Assembly (NCBI GenBank): GCA_017979445.1
Contig: CM030715.1
Span: 13,479,660-13,543,659 of the forward strand
Source of the DNA: Akebia trifoliata
Taxonomy: Eukaryota > Streptophyta > Magnoliopsida > Ranunculales > Lardizabalaceae
Length of the DNA: 64,000 nt
Direction of reading: 5' to 3'
Positions 8,345 through 18,790 of the stretch are shown piece after piece. Position numbers and translations under genes: made by a program. Under the pieces are notes generated by a model. That model was not told where the DNA came from. It did no database searches and saw only the letters and a list, made by a program, of their open reading frames with translations. Every line of letters starts with the position of its first letter. Position 1 is the first letter of the stretch.

Positions 8345-9426
8345 TGCCCAATGTTGGCCACCATTACTTTCTTCATGGTTTCAACCCCGGAGGTCGTGGT
8401 GATAGTTGTCTCGTAACTCCAAGGAACTGCCTGGATAGAGTTATAGGGGAATGGTTTGGGTGAGTGTATGGTCATGGGAGGCGGCTCGGGTTTTACATTG
8501 AGAATGAGGGGTGGTGGCGATGATTTTGATGGAGTGTACGGGATGATGAGCGATGGTTGTGAAGGTGCAGTGTATGATATATGAAGAGGGGGTCGGGTTG
8601 GTCCTTGAGTATTTGGCAGTGCGTAAGGGATAACAAAAGGAGGTCGGGTTGAATTTTGATGATTTGGTGATCTGTAAGGTGTAACTAGAGGTGGTCGGGT
8701 AGTAGCATTTTGATGGGTAGGATGGATAGTGAGGTCGGCCAATCTGAGAGGAGGCAATGAATTTTGGGATGAGTTTGTGGTGTAATGATTGACTGTATTA
8801 ACCGTAGATGCCTTTGATTCCTTTGTGAAGTGTACCCTGATTTTTGCCCCGATAAGCGTTATCAGATCTGATGGATTGTAGTCGAGTTTTCTGCCAATGG
8901 GATTTACCCTATGCCCACTTCCCTCCCCATTATGAGTCGGTAGGGGGTTTTGATTGATATTCTGTTGTTGGGCGGGTTGGTAGGTCCATCTAAAATAAGA
9001 GCCTTTTTGTCGATCAAGTTCTATACTTGATGTTTGAGTTGCCAGCATTGATCCATAGAGTGCCCTAGTACACCCATGTGGAATTCGCAGAATTGGTTGG
9101 GGTTGTATCTTGGCCCTTTGGCAGCCTCAGGGTTTAGTGGACGTTTTACCAGGTATTCACCTCTGAGTAAGAGTGGCAATAATTCTGATAGTGTCATGGG
9201 CAATCTGGTAAATACGCTGTTTACCCTGTTGGGCCGTGCTTGTTGATTTTGCCCATACTGTGGTACTGGTTGTGCTTGCGGAGGAACTGTCTGAAAAGGA
9301 TTCTGCGGTGCTGGCGCCCAAGGAGCTCGAGGTACTGGCACCCAAGGGACTTGTGGTGCCACGGACTCTGAGCTGGTGCCTGAATGAAAAGAGGTTGGCT
9401 GGGTTCTACATTGTTGACTTGAGTTT
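8345..9426 (-). pseudogene. gag C-terminal part of an Ogre/Tat-like element
   Basis: Read on the minus strand, a Pro/Gln-rich stretch (near 9362-9240) leads to a zinc-knuckle-like CEFHMGVLGHSMDQC (His at the second ligand place and one extra residue before the second His). A frame change near 9030 follows, then a long Pro-rich linker ending in an AVPW(S)YETT segment close to the gap. Gag here binds RNA and builds the particle. The N-terminal half is absent because the LTR fragment at 9427 abuts it, and the protease side is lost in the N gap. It cannot be assigned to a particular flanking element. Confidence 0.7.
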
Positions 9427-9789
9427 CCTCAAATCCGGAGACAGAACGAAGTAAGGGAGTACGGTACAAGGAGCTATTTTTGTCATATCTAAGGGAACAA
9501 AATCCTTGCTATCGGAAAGGTATAAAAAATTTTATTTCTATTTTTATCTAGGTTTCTAGCAATGTGATTTATTTGGGACGTTAGTAGAGACCGACTTTGG
9601 CCGGACGGGGTTGGTGCCTAACACCTTCCAACCCCGTAACGTGATCCCCGGACTCTTTTTCTCTTTCGTAGATTAGTTTGCCTTTTCTAGAGTTAGTTTG
9701 GTTCCTAGACCTTAACAACTAGGTGACGACTCCCAAACCTCAAGGGTCAAAAGCGGATCCGCGCACCCCCCGGATCGAGGGCGCTTTCA
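9427..9789 (+). mobile_element. Truncated LTR fragment (3' part, R/U5)
   Basis: The segment matches the last about 360 bp of the 1.74 kb LTRs: the GGAGACAGAACGAAG segment, the U5 hairpin (9607-9635), a PBS-like motif mutated to GTGACGACTCC, and the terminus GGCGCTTTCA. There is no TG start, no PBS and no internal region, so it is a broken remnant joined to gag on the left and a hairpin array on the right. Confidence 0.85.
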
Positions 9790-10245
9790 GCAGGTCTAAG
9801 CAAAATCTGAGTAAGTCTGAGTAAATTCCGAGATGACTCTCGGCGGCATCTGAGCAAATCTGAGACGAATCTCGGTGGGTCTGAGCAAAATTTGAGTAAG
9901 TCTGAGTAAATTCAGAGATGACCCTCGGCGGTATCTGAGCAAATCCGAGATGAATCTCGGCAGGTCTGAGCAAAATCTGAGTAGGTCTGAGTAAATTCCG
10001 AGATGACCCTCGGCGGTATCTGAGCAAATTCAAGATGAATCTCGGCGGGTCTGAGCAAAATCTGAGTAGGTCTGAGTAAAATCCGAGATGACCCTCGGCG
10101 GCATCTGAGCAAATCCGAGAAAACCCTCGGCGGTATCTGAGCAAAATCCAAGAAAACCCTCGGCGGTGTCTGAGCAAAATCCGAGAAAGAATCTCGGTAG
10201 GTCTGAGCAAAATGTAAGCAGGTCTGAGTAAAATACTGGAGTAAA
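9790..10245 (-). repeat. Hairpin tandem array in the 3' UTR of element O
   Basis: Degenerate repeats of GAGCAAAATCTGAGTA with embedded CCGAG-N6-CTCGG hairpins. The loop varies (ATGACC, ATGAAT, AAAACC) while the stem is kept. It is related in core sequence to the 33/37-bp array of element B and occupies the same place after pol. Confidence 0.85.
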
Positions 10246-10861
10246 AATCTAACTCCATAGGAATCATTTTTTTTTAGATGGTCAAGTCAACATTTGAACC
10301 TCAGGGGTTTTCAAAAAAATGCTATCGAAAGAGTAACCTTTAATTCCAGATTTTTCCTTATCCTTTGGGGCTGGAATTGATCAGGCTTAAGAACAACAAA
10401 AAAAATGCCCCTAGTTTGATAGGGCCTTATACTAGGGATAATTGAACATATTTTGAAATGACGTGCCTCTACTATAAGGGGAAAAATAAACACGCTTCCA
10501 AACAAAAGGAGAGGTGCCCCTAAAATATGAAAATTTGAAGTCTTAGATTACCACCAGTGCAATAAGGATTCACTTTTAATTTCGATTTTATTGAAGATTA
10601 TGAGTCAAGCTCATTTGTTGGGAACAAATATTCACTTTTGAGATTCATCTTGGAGATCACGTTCTTTCCCCTTTGGTTCACTTAGGAAAGTAAACTTTTC
10701 CAGATCAGTCGTAGACGAGATACATGTGTCTTCTAAGTCTTTGCCTGTCTTAAACTGGGTATTGAAGCTTGCTCATTTCAGATTTCTGACGCTCTGACTC
10801 GGCTTGTCTTTTCAGATTTTCGGCTTGACGGAGATTTTCTTTTTATTGCTCTATCTTTTGC

Positions 10862-11062
10862 CTAGATTGGCTATTCAGGTTTTCAATCTAGGGAGCATGC
10901 TCTAACTTTTGCCTAGACCGCCTTTTCAGGTTTTCGATCTAGCGAACTTACAATGTTCTTTTTCTTTGCTCTGATTGTTGCCAAGGCCGTCCTTCCATAT
11001 TTTCAACCTTGCGAGCTTGCCTTAATTTTTGCCTAAGCCTTCCTTTCGGGTTTTCAACCTAG
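10862..11062 (-). ncRNA. Series of four nested hairpins (element O)
   Basis: Units lie at 10862-10891, 10913-10942, 10982-11011 and 11033-11062. Sense (minus) outer stems are CTAGATTG/CAATCTAG, CTAGATCG/CGGTCTAG, CAAGGTTG/CGGCCTTG and CTAGGTT/GGCTTAG. Imperfect pairs are all G.U in the sense RNA. Inner CCT or CCC with a GAAA-like loop is kept in part. Confidence 0.6.
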
Positions 11063-11333
11063 CAGGCTAACTTTTTTTTTTTTAGTTTTTCTTTTTGAGT
11101 TCTGGAGTTGTTGTCTGATCACGCTTGCTATTTTCCTCGACCTTTTCGTGCGGTACTTAGGAGGACTTCCATAGGTGGGCTTAGGAATAGGCTAAGAAAG
11201 AAAGGAGATTTGAGGCTCGAGAACCCAAATACCCCTTATGTGGCATTCCTTTAAAATAGTTTTCTTTTCCTTCCCCATTTTGACAATTTTTTCTTTACGA
11301 GAGAACATATTTTTTTTATTTTTTGAACTGGTC

Positions 11334-11397
11334 TGGCTTGAAGTAACTTCTCAGGTTGCCAACATACCCCAAAATTTTGGGATCAGACCAAAACGTA
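11334..11397 (-). promoter_or_regulatory. Conserved 3' UTR two-hairpin block (element O)
   Basis: Reverse-strand version of the block after the integrase stop. CCCAAAATTTTGGG and the CTACGT-type outer arm are recognisable but partly decayed, with ACAT in place of ACGT. The CCTGAGAAGTTACTTCA palindrome is nearly intact. Confidence 0.6.
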
Positions 11398-11534
11398 GTT
11401 CGAACTTTTCCCTCCCCTAAGTTAGGTGAACGGGCTGAGAAAGAAGAAATTTTTTTTAAAATGGCTGCTAGGGGCTGAGAAAGGAGATATTTAATCGGGT
11501 GACAGGAAAATTTGTTCGACCGAAAATGGCCTCC

Positions 11535-12113
11535 TCAAATGTAATACCGCTTGATCTGGTCAAGGTTTGTTGGTTCTGGTAATTCGATGCCATCGTGATC
11601 TTGGAGTTTGACAGCTTTCCCAGGCAGTACCTCTTTGACAATGAAAGGACCTCCCCAATTGGGCTTGAATTTGCCTCTAGGATCGAAGATGGGTGCTCGA
11701 TTTTCTTTAAGTACAAGGTCTCCAGCATATAAGTCGCGAACTTTAACTCTTTTATCAAATGCCCGAGCGACTCTTCTCTGATAGGCTTGCACGTGGTACA
11801 ATGCGTTAAGCCGTTTTTCATCAATTAAGTTCAACTCTTCGTACCAGTGACGAACCCAGTCTGCTTCGGATAACTGACTTTCCATTAGAATTCTGAGGGA
11901 CGGGATTTCCATTTCAACTGGCAAAACAGCTTCCATTCCGTACACTAGTGAATAAGGGTGGCTCCGGTGGAAGATCGTATCGAGGTACGGTATGCCCAGA
12001 GCGCAAATGGTAATTTTTCAGACCAATCCCTATGAGATTGACACATCTTCCTGATGATTGTCTTGAGATTCTTATTGGCTACTTCAACTGCTCCGTTAGT
12101 CTGGGACGGTAGG
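11535..12113 (-). pseudogene. Integrase C-terminal part of element O (downstream half)
   Basis: Integrase inserts the cDNA into the host genome. This half carries YGMEAVLPVEMEIPS, the LYHVQAYQRRVARAFDKRVK helix region and the C-terminal fold ending PTNLDQIKRYYI at the stop (11535-11537). Upstream of 11945 the sequence continues into the NG.VE.. catalytic-Glu region up to 12113, where element C begins. The open 136-residue C-terminal frame shows this part is little decayed. Its N-terminal half lies at 24348-25062. Confidence 0.85.
12109..12113. repeat. Target-site duplication of element C (left)
   Basis: GTAGG, repeated at 24348-24352. A five-base duplication is usual for LTR-retrotransposon integrase. 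Confidence 0.9.
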
Positions 12114-13853
12114 TGAAAGCGCCCTCGATCCGCGGGGTGCGCGGATCCGCTTTTGACCCTTGAGGTTTGGGAGTCGCCACCTAGTTGTTAAGGTCTAGGA
12201 ACCAAACTGACTCTAAAGAAGGCAAACTAATCTACGAAAGAAAAAAAAAGGGTCCGGGGATCACGTTACGGGGTTGGAAGGTGCTAGGTACCAACCCCGC
12301 CCGGCCAAAGCCGGTCTCTACTAACTTTCAAAATAAATTACATTGCTAAAAACCTAGATAATAATAAAAATAAAAAAAGATTATACCTTTCCGATAGCAA
12401 AGACATTGTTCCCTCAGATCCGACAAAAGTTGCTCCTGTACCGTACTTCTTGCTTTGTTCTGTCTCCGGATTTGATTTTCGATCTCCGAGGTAAGGTATT
12501 TCTTTTTTCCTTGGATCTGAATTCTTCAAGTTTGTTGTGGATTTTGGGATGTTTTTGGAAGGTGTTTAGGTGTTTTTTTAGGCTAAAATCGAAGTATGGG
12601 TGTTAGGTAAGGAGTTAGGACTTCAAAACTAGGGTTTATGGGAGGCTAGAGGGACATTTTGACCTACTTCTTTTAGGGTTTAAGATTTGATACGAAAATA
12701 GGGTGTGAGCACCTCTATTTATAGATTTTTTTAGGGATTAATTTGGATAGAGTTAGTATTTAATTAGAGTTCTTTTAATTAGAGTTGTATTTTAGTTAGA
12801 CTTGTTTTAGGTATAATTGTGTTTTAATTAGAATTATATTAGGTAGAATTGTTTTTAAGTTAGAACTCTATTAGATTGAGTTATTATTTAATTAGAACTC
12901 TATTATGACTTTTGGTCTTATTTGATTGACTTTTAATGTTTTGACTTTAGTCTTAATTGATTGACATTTAATATCTTTACTTTAGTCTTGCTTAATTGAC
13001 TTTAATTTTGACTTCAGTTTCACTTGATTGACTTTGGTACTTTGAATTCAGTCTTGTTTGATTTACTTTTAATTTTTGGAGAACCCCCCTCTAAAATATC
13101 TTTAATTCTTTGGACCCCCAAATGGAGGGGTCCTTAAAGAAATATCTCACGAACCCTCAATAATTTTACTTGAATATCCGATTGATCGATTTCTTCGGTT
13201 AAAAATTTTAAATTAATTTCATTAATGTTTCACTTTAATTATTTAATGTTTTATTTATTAATTTTGAATTTTTTAATTATGAAAATTGTGAAATTATCGT
13301 TTTACCCCTTGAGAGGACTTTTCACGTTTTAAGTCGGTTTTTAATGTTCTCGGATGTTTTAGAATCGATTTTTCGTAAGGAATTCAATGGAAATATTAGT
13401 TTGTGTCATTTATGAAATTTTTTGTGTGAAATGATCATGAACTTTATGAGGGGCATTTTCGTAATTTTGTCAAATTCTTTTAAAATTGGTGAAATGATTT
13501 ATTTGGTTCCGATTTGTTATTTTATGTGTTCGAGAGAGTTTTTCTAAGCGTAACGTAGGCTCTAGGGTTGTTTTGAGATTAGGGGTATTTTGGTAATTTG
13601 GAGAATTTTTAGTGATTTTTATCGTGAAGCTTTTTTTTGGTCTGCAAGATGATGATTTCTATGTTTCTGGGGTCGTATTTTCCTAGCGTAGCGTGATTTC
13701 TACAGTTTTATCAGTTCAAGATACCTCATCCGGATTTTTGAAACATTTCTGGTAACAAAATAAAGCAATGGAAATAACATCCATCATTGGGAACCGTTGC
13801 AATCGGGTTGACGAGTTGATTAATCAGGCGAGTGCAAAAATGAGGTGTCTACA
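12114..13853 (-). mobile_element. 3' LTR of element C
   Basis: On the plus strand it runs TGAAAGCGCC to GTGTCTACA (reverse: TGTAGACA to GGCGCTTTCA). TATA box at 12715-12723, donor-like site at 12385-12386, U5 hairpin at 12270-12298, PBS-like motif near 12169-12180, U3 hairpin at 13112-13133. Same family as the LTRs of element B, but with a degenerate ACCCTAA region. Confidence 0.93.
12715..12723 (-). promoter_or_regulatory. LTR TATA box (element C, 3' LTR)
   Basis: TATAAATAG on the minus strand. The matching box in the 5' LTR is at 23225-23233. Confidence 0.65.
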
Positions 13854-13866
13854 GATGCCCCTCTTT
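13854..13866 (-). promoter_or_regulatory. Polypurine tract of element C
   Basis: AAAGAGGGGCATC on the minus strand abuts the LTR start, marking 12114-13853 as the 3' LTR. Confidence 0.8.
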
Positions 13867-14289
13867 GGCAGAGGGTTGAAACAAACTAGATAGCAAATCT
13901 ATTTTGGTAGATAGTGCGATATCCGAATGCCAAAGCTAGTGACGGTTCATTTTACAGCCTGATTTAGCAATTCATCGAGATGTTCGGATCCTTGAGCGTA
14001 AAACTCTCCCCAAACTAAAAAGTTGTCAGGTCCTCGAGCTTGAACTCTCACTAACGATGTCAGATCCTCGAATTTCAAAAAATTCTCCCTGACTAATGCA
14101 AAAGTGCACGTGTGTGAAAAGTGTGATGCTTACTGAGTAAAAATGTGTCAGGTCCTAGAGATCTTCTCTTACCGACAATAATAATTCAAAATTGAAATGT
14201 GTTTATGCAACGAAAGCAATCATGCCAAGGTTTAACAATGTGGTAATTGGAGTCATAACATTGTAGGAACTTCATTAAATCATATTTGA

Positions 14290-15330
14290 AATTCTTTTTT
14301 AGAGTTCGAAAAAGTTTGAGTCTCATTTATCGGACTCAAGCCTATTGTAGCCACGCTTCTCGGACTTAAGGAACTTGAACAAACCTGTTAATTCATTCTA
14401 TGATTCAAAAAAGTTGGAGTCTTGTTTCTCGGACTCTGACTAAGGTTTAGAGGAACTTAAACAATCCTATTAAACATGGAGTCTTTTTTTTCAGACTCGA
14501 GCTAAGGTTTGTAGGTACTTCAAAAAGCCTATGATTCAAAAAATTGAAGTCTCGTTTCTCGGGGTCGAACTTAGGTTTATAGGCACTTCAAAAAGCCTAT
14601 TCATTATATGATTCAAAAAGTTAGAATCTTGTTTCTCAGACTCGAACTTAACTTTGTAGGCACTTCAAAAAGCCTATTCATTCTATGATTCAAAAAGTTG
14701 GAGTCTCGTTTCTCGGGCTCGAACTTAAGTTTGTAGGCACTTCAAAAAGCCTACTCATTCTATGATTCAAAAAGTTGGAGTCTCGTTTCTTGGACTCGAA
14801 CTTAGGTTTATGGGCTCTTTAAAAAGCCTATTCATTATATGATTCAAAAAGTTGGAGTCTCGTTTCTCGAACTCGAACTTAAGTTTGTAGGCACTTCAAA
14901 AGCCTATTCATTCTATGATTCAAAAAGTTGGATTCTCGTTTCTCAGACTCGAACTTAGGTTTGTAGGCACTTCAAAAAATCTACTCATTCTATGATTCAA
15001 AAAGTTGGAGTCTCGTTTCTCGGACTTGAACTTAGGTTTATGGGCATTTCAAAAAGTCTATTCATTATATGATTCAAAAAGTTGGAGTTTCGTTTCTCGA
15101 ACTCAAACTTAAGTTTGTAGGCACTTCAAAAAGCCTATTCATTCTATGATTCAAAAAGTTGGAGTCTCGTTTCTCGAACTCGAACTTAGGTTTGTAGGCA
15201 CTTCGAAAAGCCTATTCATTCTATGATTCAAAAAGTTGGAGTCTCGTTTCTCAGACTCAAACTTACTAAGCCACGTTTCTCGGTCTTAGATTTAAAGGAA
15301 CTTAAACAATCCTATTAATTCATTCTATGA
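14290..15330 (-). repeat. 77-bp tandem hairpin array (element C)
   Basis: About 12 units with a 77-bp spacing in the regular part (for example 14609 to 14686). Each unit has GAGTC-N10-GACTC and TAGGC-N10-GCCTA inverted repeats. Edge units are irregular and carry variant stems. The related array in element R is at about 56510-57050. Confidence 0.92.
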
Positions 15331-15938
15331 TTCAAAATCGAGCTCAAAGTTTGAAAGATTAGGCCTTTATTGGCTTATCATGCATCTGGATTCGTAATTA
15401 TCGTTAGGCTTCGTCGAACTTTTAAGCTTTTGTATGATTTTCTTTTTATCATGTGATTAAGAACAAAAATTTTTGAATAAAAAATGCCCCTAGTTTCAAG
15501 GTTGGCTTTAACTGGGACTTGACTACGAGACTGATGGAATGGATTACGCTTGAAAAATATGGACTCTGATGTTTGATAGATAGAAGAACTGATATTCTCT
15601 TAAATTTAAGAGTCTTAAGATTATCATATGTGAAATAAAGAATTGATCATTATTTTTGAGAAATGCTTGAGCTGGACTTAAAAAATCTTGATAAATATTA
15701 GAATAGAAGATCTTTCTTTTCAAAGTAGTTGATGATTCTACATCTTCCATTAGCGAACACTTGAACAAGTAAACATACTTTTGAAGATCCTACAGTGTTC
15801 AAGATGATTTCTGATTTTTTTGACTTCAACATTGTGGCTTGAATGGTTCTGCATTTTCTAGTTTCTGTACTAGCTTCCTTTTGAATTTTTCTTCTTGATG
15901 GGACCTTTCCTCCCATTTGATGATGCCCTAATTTTTGC

Positions 15939-16107
15939 CTAGATTGTCTCTTCAGGTTTTCAATCTAGCGGACTTTATTTTTCTTTTTCTGATGATGCCT
16001 TGATTTTTGCCTAGGTCGCCTTTTCAGGTTTTCAACCTATCAGACTTTCTTTTTTATGGTTATGCCCTAAATTTTGCCTAAATCGCCTTTTCAGGTTTTC
16101 GACTTAG
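15939..16107 (-). ncRNA. Series of three nested hairpins (element C)
   Basis: Units at 15939-15968, 16012-16039 and 16078-16107. Sense stems are CTAGATTG/CAATCTAG, TAGGTTG/CGACCTA and CTAAGTCG/CGATTTAG. The single non-Watson-Crick pair in each of the last two is G.U on the sense strand. Inner CCT-GAAA-AGG is kept in two units. Confidence 0.6.
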
Positions 16108-16478
16108 CGGGCTTCTCTTTTTTTTTTCTTGATGATCTTGTATAACCAACTCGACAACTTCTTGGTTCCCTGCACCTTAACCGAATCAATTAGCATTCAG
16201 GAAGAGTTAATAGGTAGGCTTAGGATATGGTTCAGAAAGAAAAGATATAAGGCTCAACTTCCCAAAATACCCCTAGTTTGATATTCTCTCTTTTCTGTCA
16301 ATTATTTTGATTTTTTCTAAATGCCCCTAATTTGGCATTATTTTCTTTTATCAATTCTTTTGATTTTTTTTTCTAATGCCCCTAGTTTGGCATTCTTTTC
16401 TTTTGAACCTTTCAATAGGGGATTTTTTTTTGGATGACACTTTCCTTAAGAGAATACATTTTTCTTTTAATGATCGGG

Positions 16479-16550
16479 CCTGAAGTAACTTCTCAGGTTG
16501 CCTACGTACCCCAAATATTTTTTTGATTTTGGGATCAGGTCAAAACGTAG
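16479..16550 (-). promoter_or_regulatory. Conserved 3' UTR two-hairpin block (element C)
   Basis: Sense strand CTACGTTTTG...TACGTAGGCAACC, then the CCTGAGAAGTTACTTCAGG palindrome. The inner loop is expanded by A/T residues, but the CCCAAA and TTTGGGG arms remain. Confidence 0.65.
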
Positions 16551-17414
16551 TTCATACTAAGATTCCCTCCCAGGTTTAGTTGGTGTGGTTTAGAAAGAAA
16601 CAGGCTATTTGATTTTTTAGAGGCTGCAAGGGGCTAAATAAGGTTTTCTTTTTCTTAGTAAGACAGGACAATGGTTCGACCAAAAAAGGCCTCCTTTTGT
16701 GAAATACTACTCTATTTGGTCAAGGTTTTAGGAATTTGATATCTGGATTGCTCTGTCAAGTAAGGTTTTCTTTTGAGAATAAATACTCTTTAGTCTTCTT
16801 TTATGAAATTGAGTATGATCGAGTTTTTTGACTATTCAACTCTTCTAAAACTTTGAGAAAATCTTTTATTCTCTTATGAATGAAAACTCTCCTCTTTTGA
16901 GTGGAAAACATGGTAAATCTACTGTAGGTCTTAGCATCTTTGTCGATGTTTTCAGCTATATCATTTTTGACCGATAATCTTTGACTTTGAAATCACTCTT
17001 GACTTGATCTATATTTTTTGTGTAATTCATCCATATATCCTTATGAGATCATGCAAGAAATATTGTTGAATTTCTCAAGTAAGTGTACTATTCTTTCATG
17101 TTCTCTTGAGGATAATGTATCACCAATTTACACTCCTTGAGTGTACTCTTTAATTCCAATATTTATTAAGTTCAGTTAGTGAGCTTTAAGTCATTTCTCA
17201 TGTTAAATCTTATATTCAAATCATTATTGCACACATGATAATCAAAAGCTTCTTTATTTATTGGAATTGAAAAGAACATAGACTGACAAACATTACTAAA
17301 ACTCAAAAATAAAGATGACTAACTGAATTCAAAGACTGACGCAACTAAAGCTAAAAAAAAACTAAGACGACATCATTATGAATGGAAGGATACAATTCTA
17401 GAGTCTATGCCACT

Positions 17415-18790
17415 TCAGTTATCTTCGATGGATGACTTGAACTTGCCTGCTTTTACCATCTCTTCATATTCTGATTCAAGCCTGTCATATACGGGACAAC
17501 CCGTTGCTTCAATGATTTCTCTGTTCTTCAGTTCTGTCACTATCTTAGGGTAGTTGAGCTCATTCTGGCATGGAGTGAATGCACTGTTAAGACCAATTAG
17601 GTGAATGAAGGAAACTGGGTCAATTGTTTCGGGTTTGGATATGGATATTAGGTTCAAAGTAGGATGAGGTTGATTTTGAAAGGTAGGCAAAGGGTTAGTC
17701 TTCACATTGGGTGCGGTAGAAGTGGGTATGGTAACCTTTCCTTGTTCAATCAAGTCTTGGATAGCATGACGAAGAGTAATACACCTGTCAAGAACATGAC
17801 CAGGCATCTGATGGAATTCACAAAATTGTCCATTATCCATGTTTAGAGGAAGAGGATTAAGCAAATGTTTAGGTTGTAAAGGCGTCAGCAATCCCCTTTT
17901 CATCAATTTTTGATAAGTAACACTAAGGGATATTCCAAGATTGGCAAACTGTCTCCTAGGCTTAGTTTGTAAAGGCTGAGTAACCTGAGGAGATAGTGCG
18001 AATGAGGTGTTGGCCACTTGTAAGGAATTGACATTAGGTTTGAAATGTTTGGGTTTTGACTCAGACGAGTTACCAAAAAGTCCCGAAGAATATGCATCCT
18101 CAACTTGATTTCTAGCTTCAAGGAGGGATTGAAAAGTAGGAAGGTACTGAGGCATCAAGTACTTGGCATAATTTGGAGTGAGATTCCTGAGGATAATCTT
18201 GACTTACTCCTTCTCTTGAGGTCGATCCCACAATTGAGCTGCTTTAGTTCTCCATCTTGCAATGAACTCAATGAAAGTTTCCCCGGGTTTTTGTTTAGTA
18301 GTTTCTAGATCTCTTCTTGTGAGTTCAATATCCGTGTTGAATGAATATCGACCAATAAACTCTTTCATCAATTCATGCCATGTTCTTACCCGAGACGAGT
18401 CCAATGACATTAACCAGTGTAGGGCAGGACCTGTAAGGGTTCTTTGAAAAAGTTGAGCCATCTGTTCTTCACTCAGACCCTGAGATTGCATTATGCCGAC
18501 ATAGACTTTTAAGTGAGTCCTAGGGCATCCAATACCATCAAACTTCTCCATATCTGGCATTATGAACTTCTCTGGCAGACGGACCGTGGGAAACAAGGTC
18601 ATTGCCCCTAATCCAAGAGTAAGGTCATCGGGGTCTTTAATATTCTTCAAAGCAATTTCAACCTGAGTTATTCGATGAGCTAGGACAGGGTCAACGTGTA
18701 ACTGATCATCTTCTTGGTTTTCAACGAGGTCAAACACATCCTGAGGTTCTATAGCTTTATCTTTTCCCTTTTCAATTTTCAGAGATTCGA
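17415..18790 (-). pseudogene. gag of element C, one in-frame stop
   Basis: Gag forms the particle and binds genomic RNA. From about 18737 the minus strand encodes a retrotransposon-gag domain: RLPEKF.MP.M.KFDG.G.P..HL, then FQRTLTGPALHWLMSL, then RRDLE.TKQKPGE.F.EF..RWR.KA..LWDRP. A TAA at about 18206 follows ...RPQEKE, where element O has Gln (CAA to TAA). The same frame then continues to the CEFHQMPGHVLDRC zinc knuckle and ends at 17415. The N-terminal start is obscured by a frame change near 18850. Apart from these lesions it is well preserved. Confidence 0.85.

Larger units (their letters stand above)
10246..11534 (-). other. 3' UTR of element O
   Basis: Non-coding. Contains the nested hairpin series (10862-11062) and the conserved block (about 11334-11397). 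The rest aligns loosely with the 3' UTR of B and R, for example the CAGGGGCAT-like and GCTTGTGG-like patches. No supported ORF. Confidence 0.7.
15331..17414 (-). other. 3' UTR of element C with a trace of the pol tail
   Basis: Non-coding. Near 16690-16735 the minus strand keeps a decayed copy of the integrase end (LTK.. then stop and GGAGGCC), directly followed by the conserved block and hairpin series. Thus the distance from the gag stop to the pol tail is only about 0.7 kb, which shows the internal pol deletion. Short ORFs here are not supported. Confidence 0.7.

Noticed and set aside
8185..8463. ORFs crossing the N gap
   Set aside because: They include up to 34 unknown residues, and the gap length is arbitrary.
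9740..10267. 175-residue minus-strand ORF with Arg-rich repeats
   Set aside because: Lies over the hairpin array of O and the LTR end. Repeat translation only.
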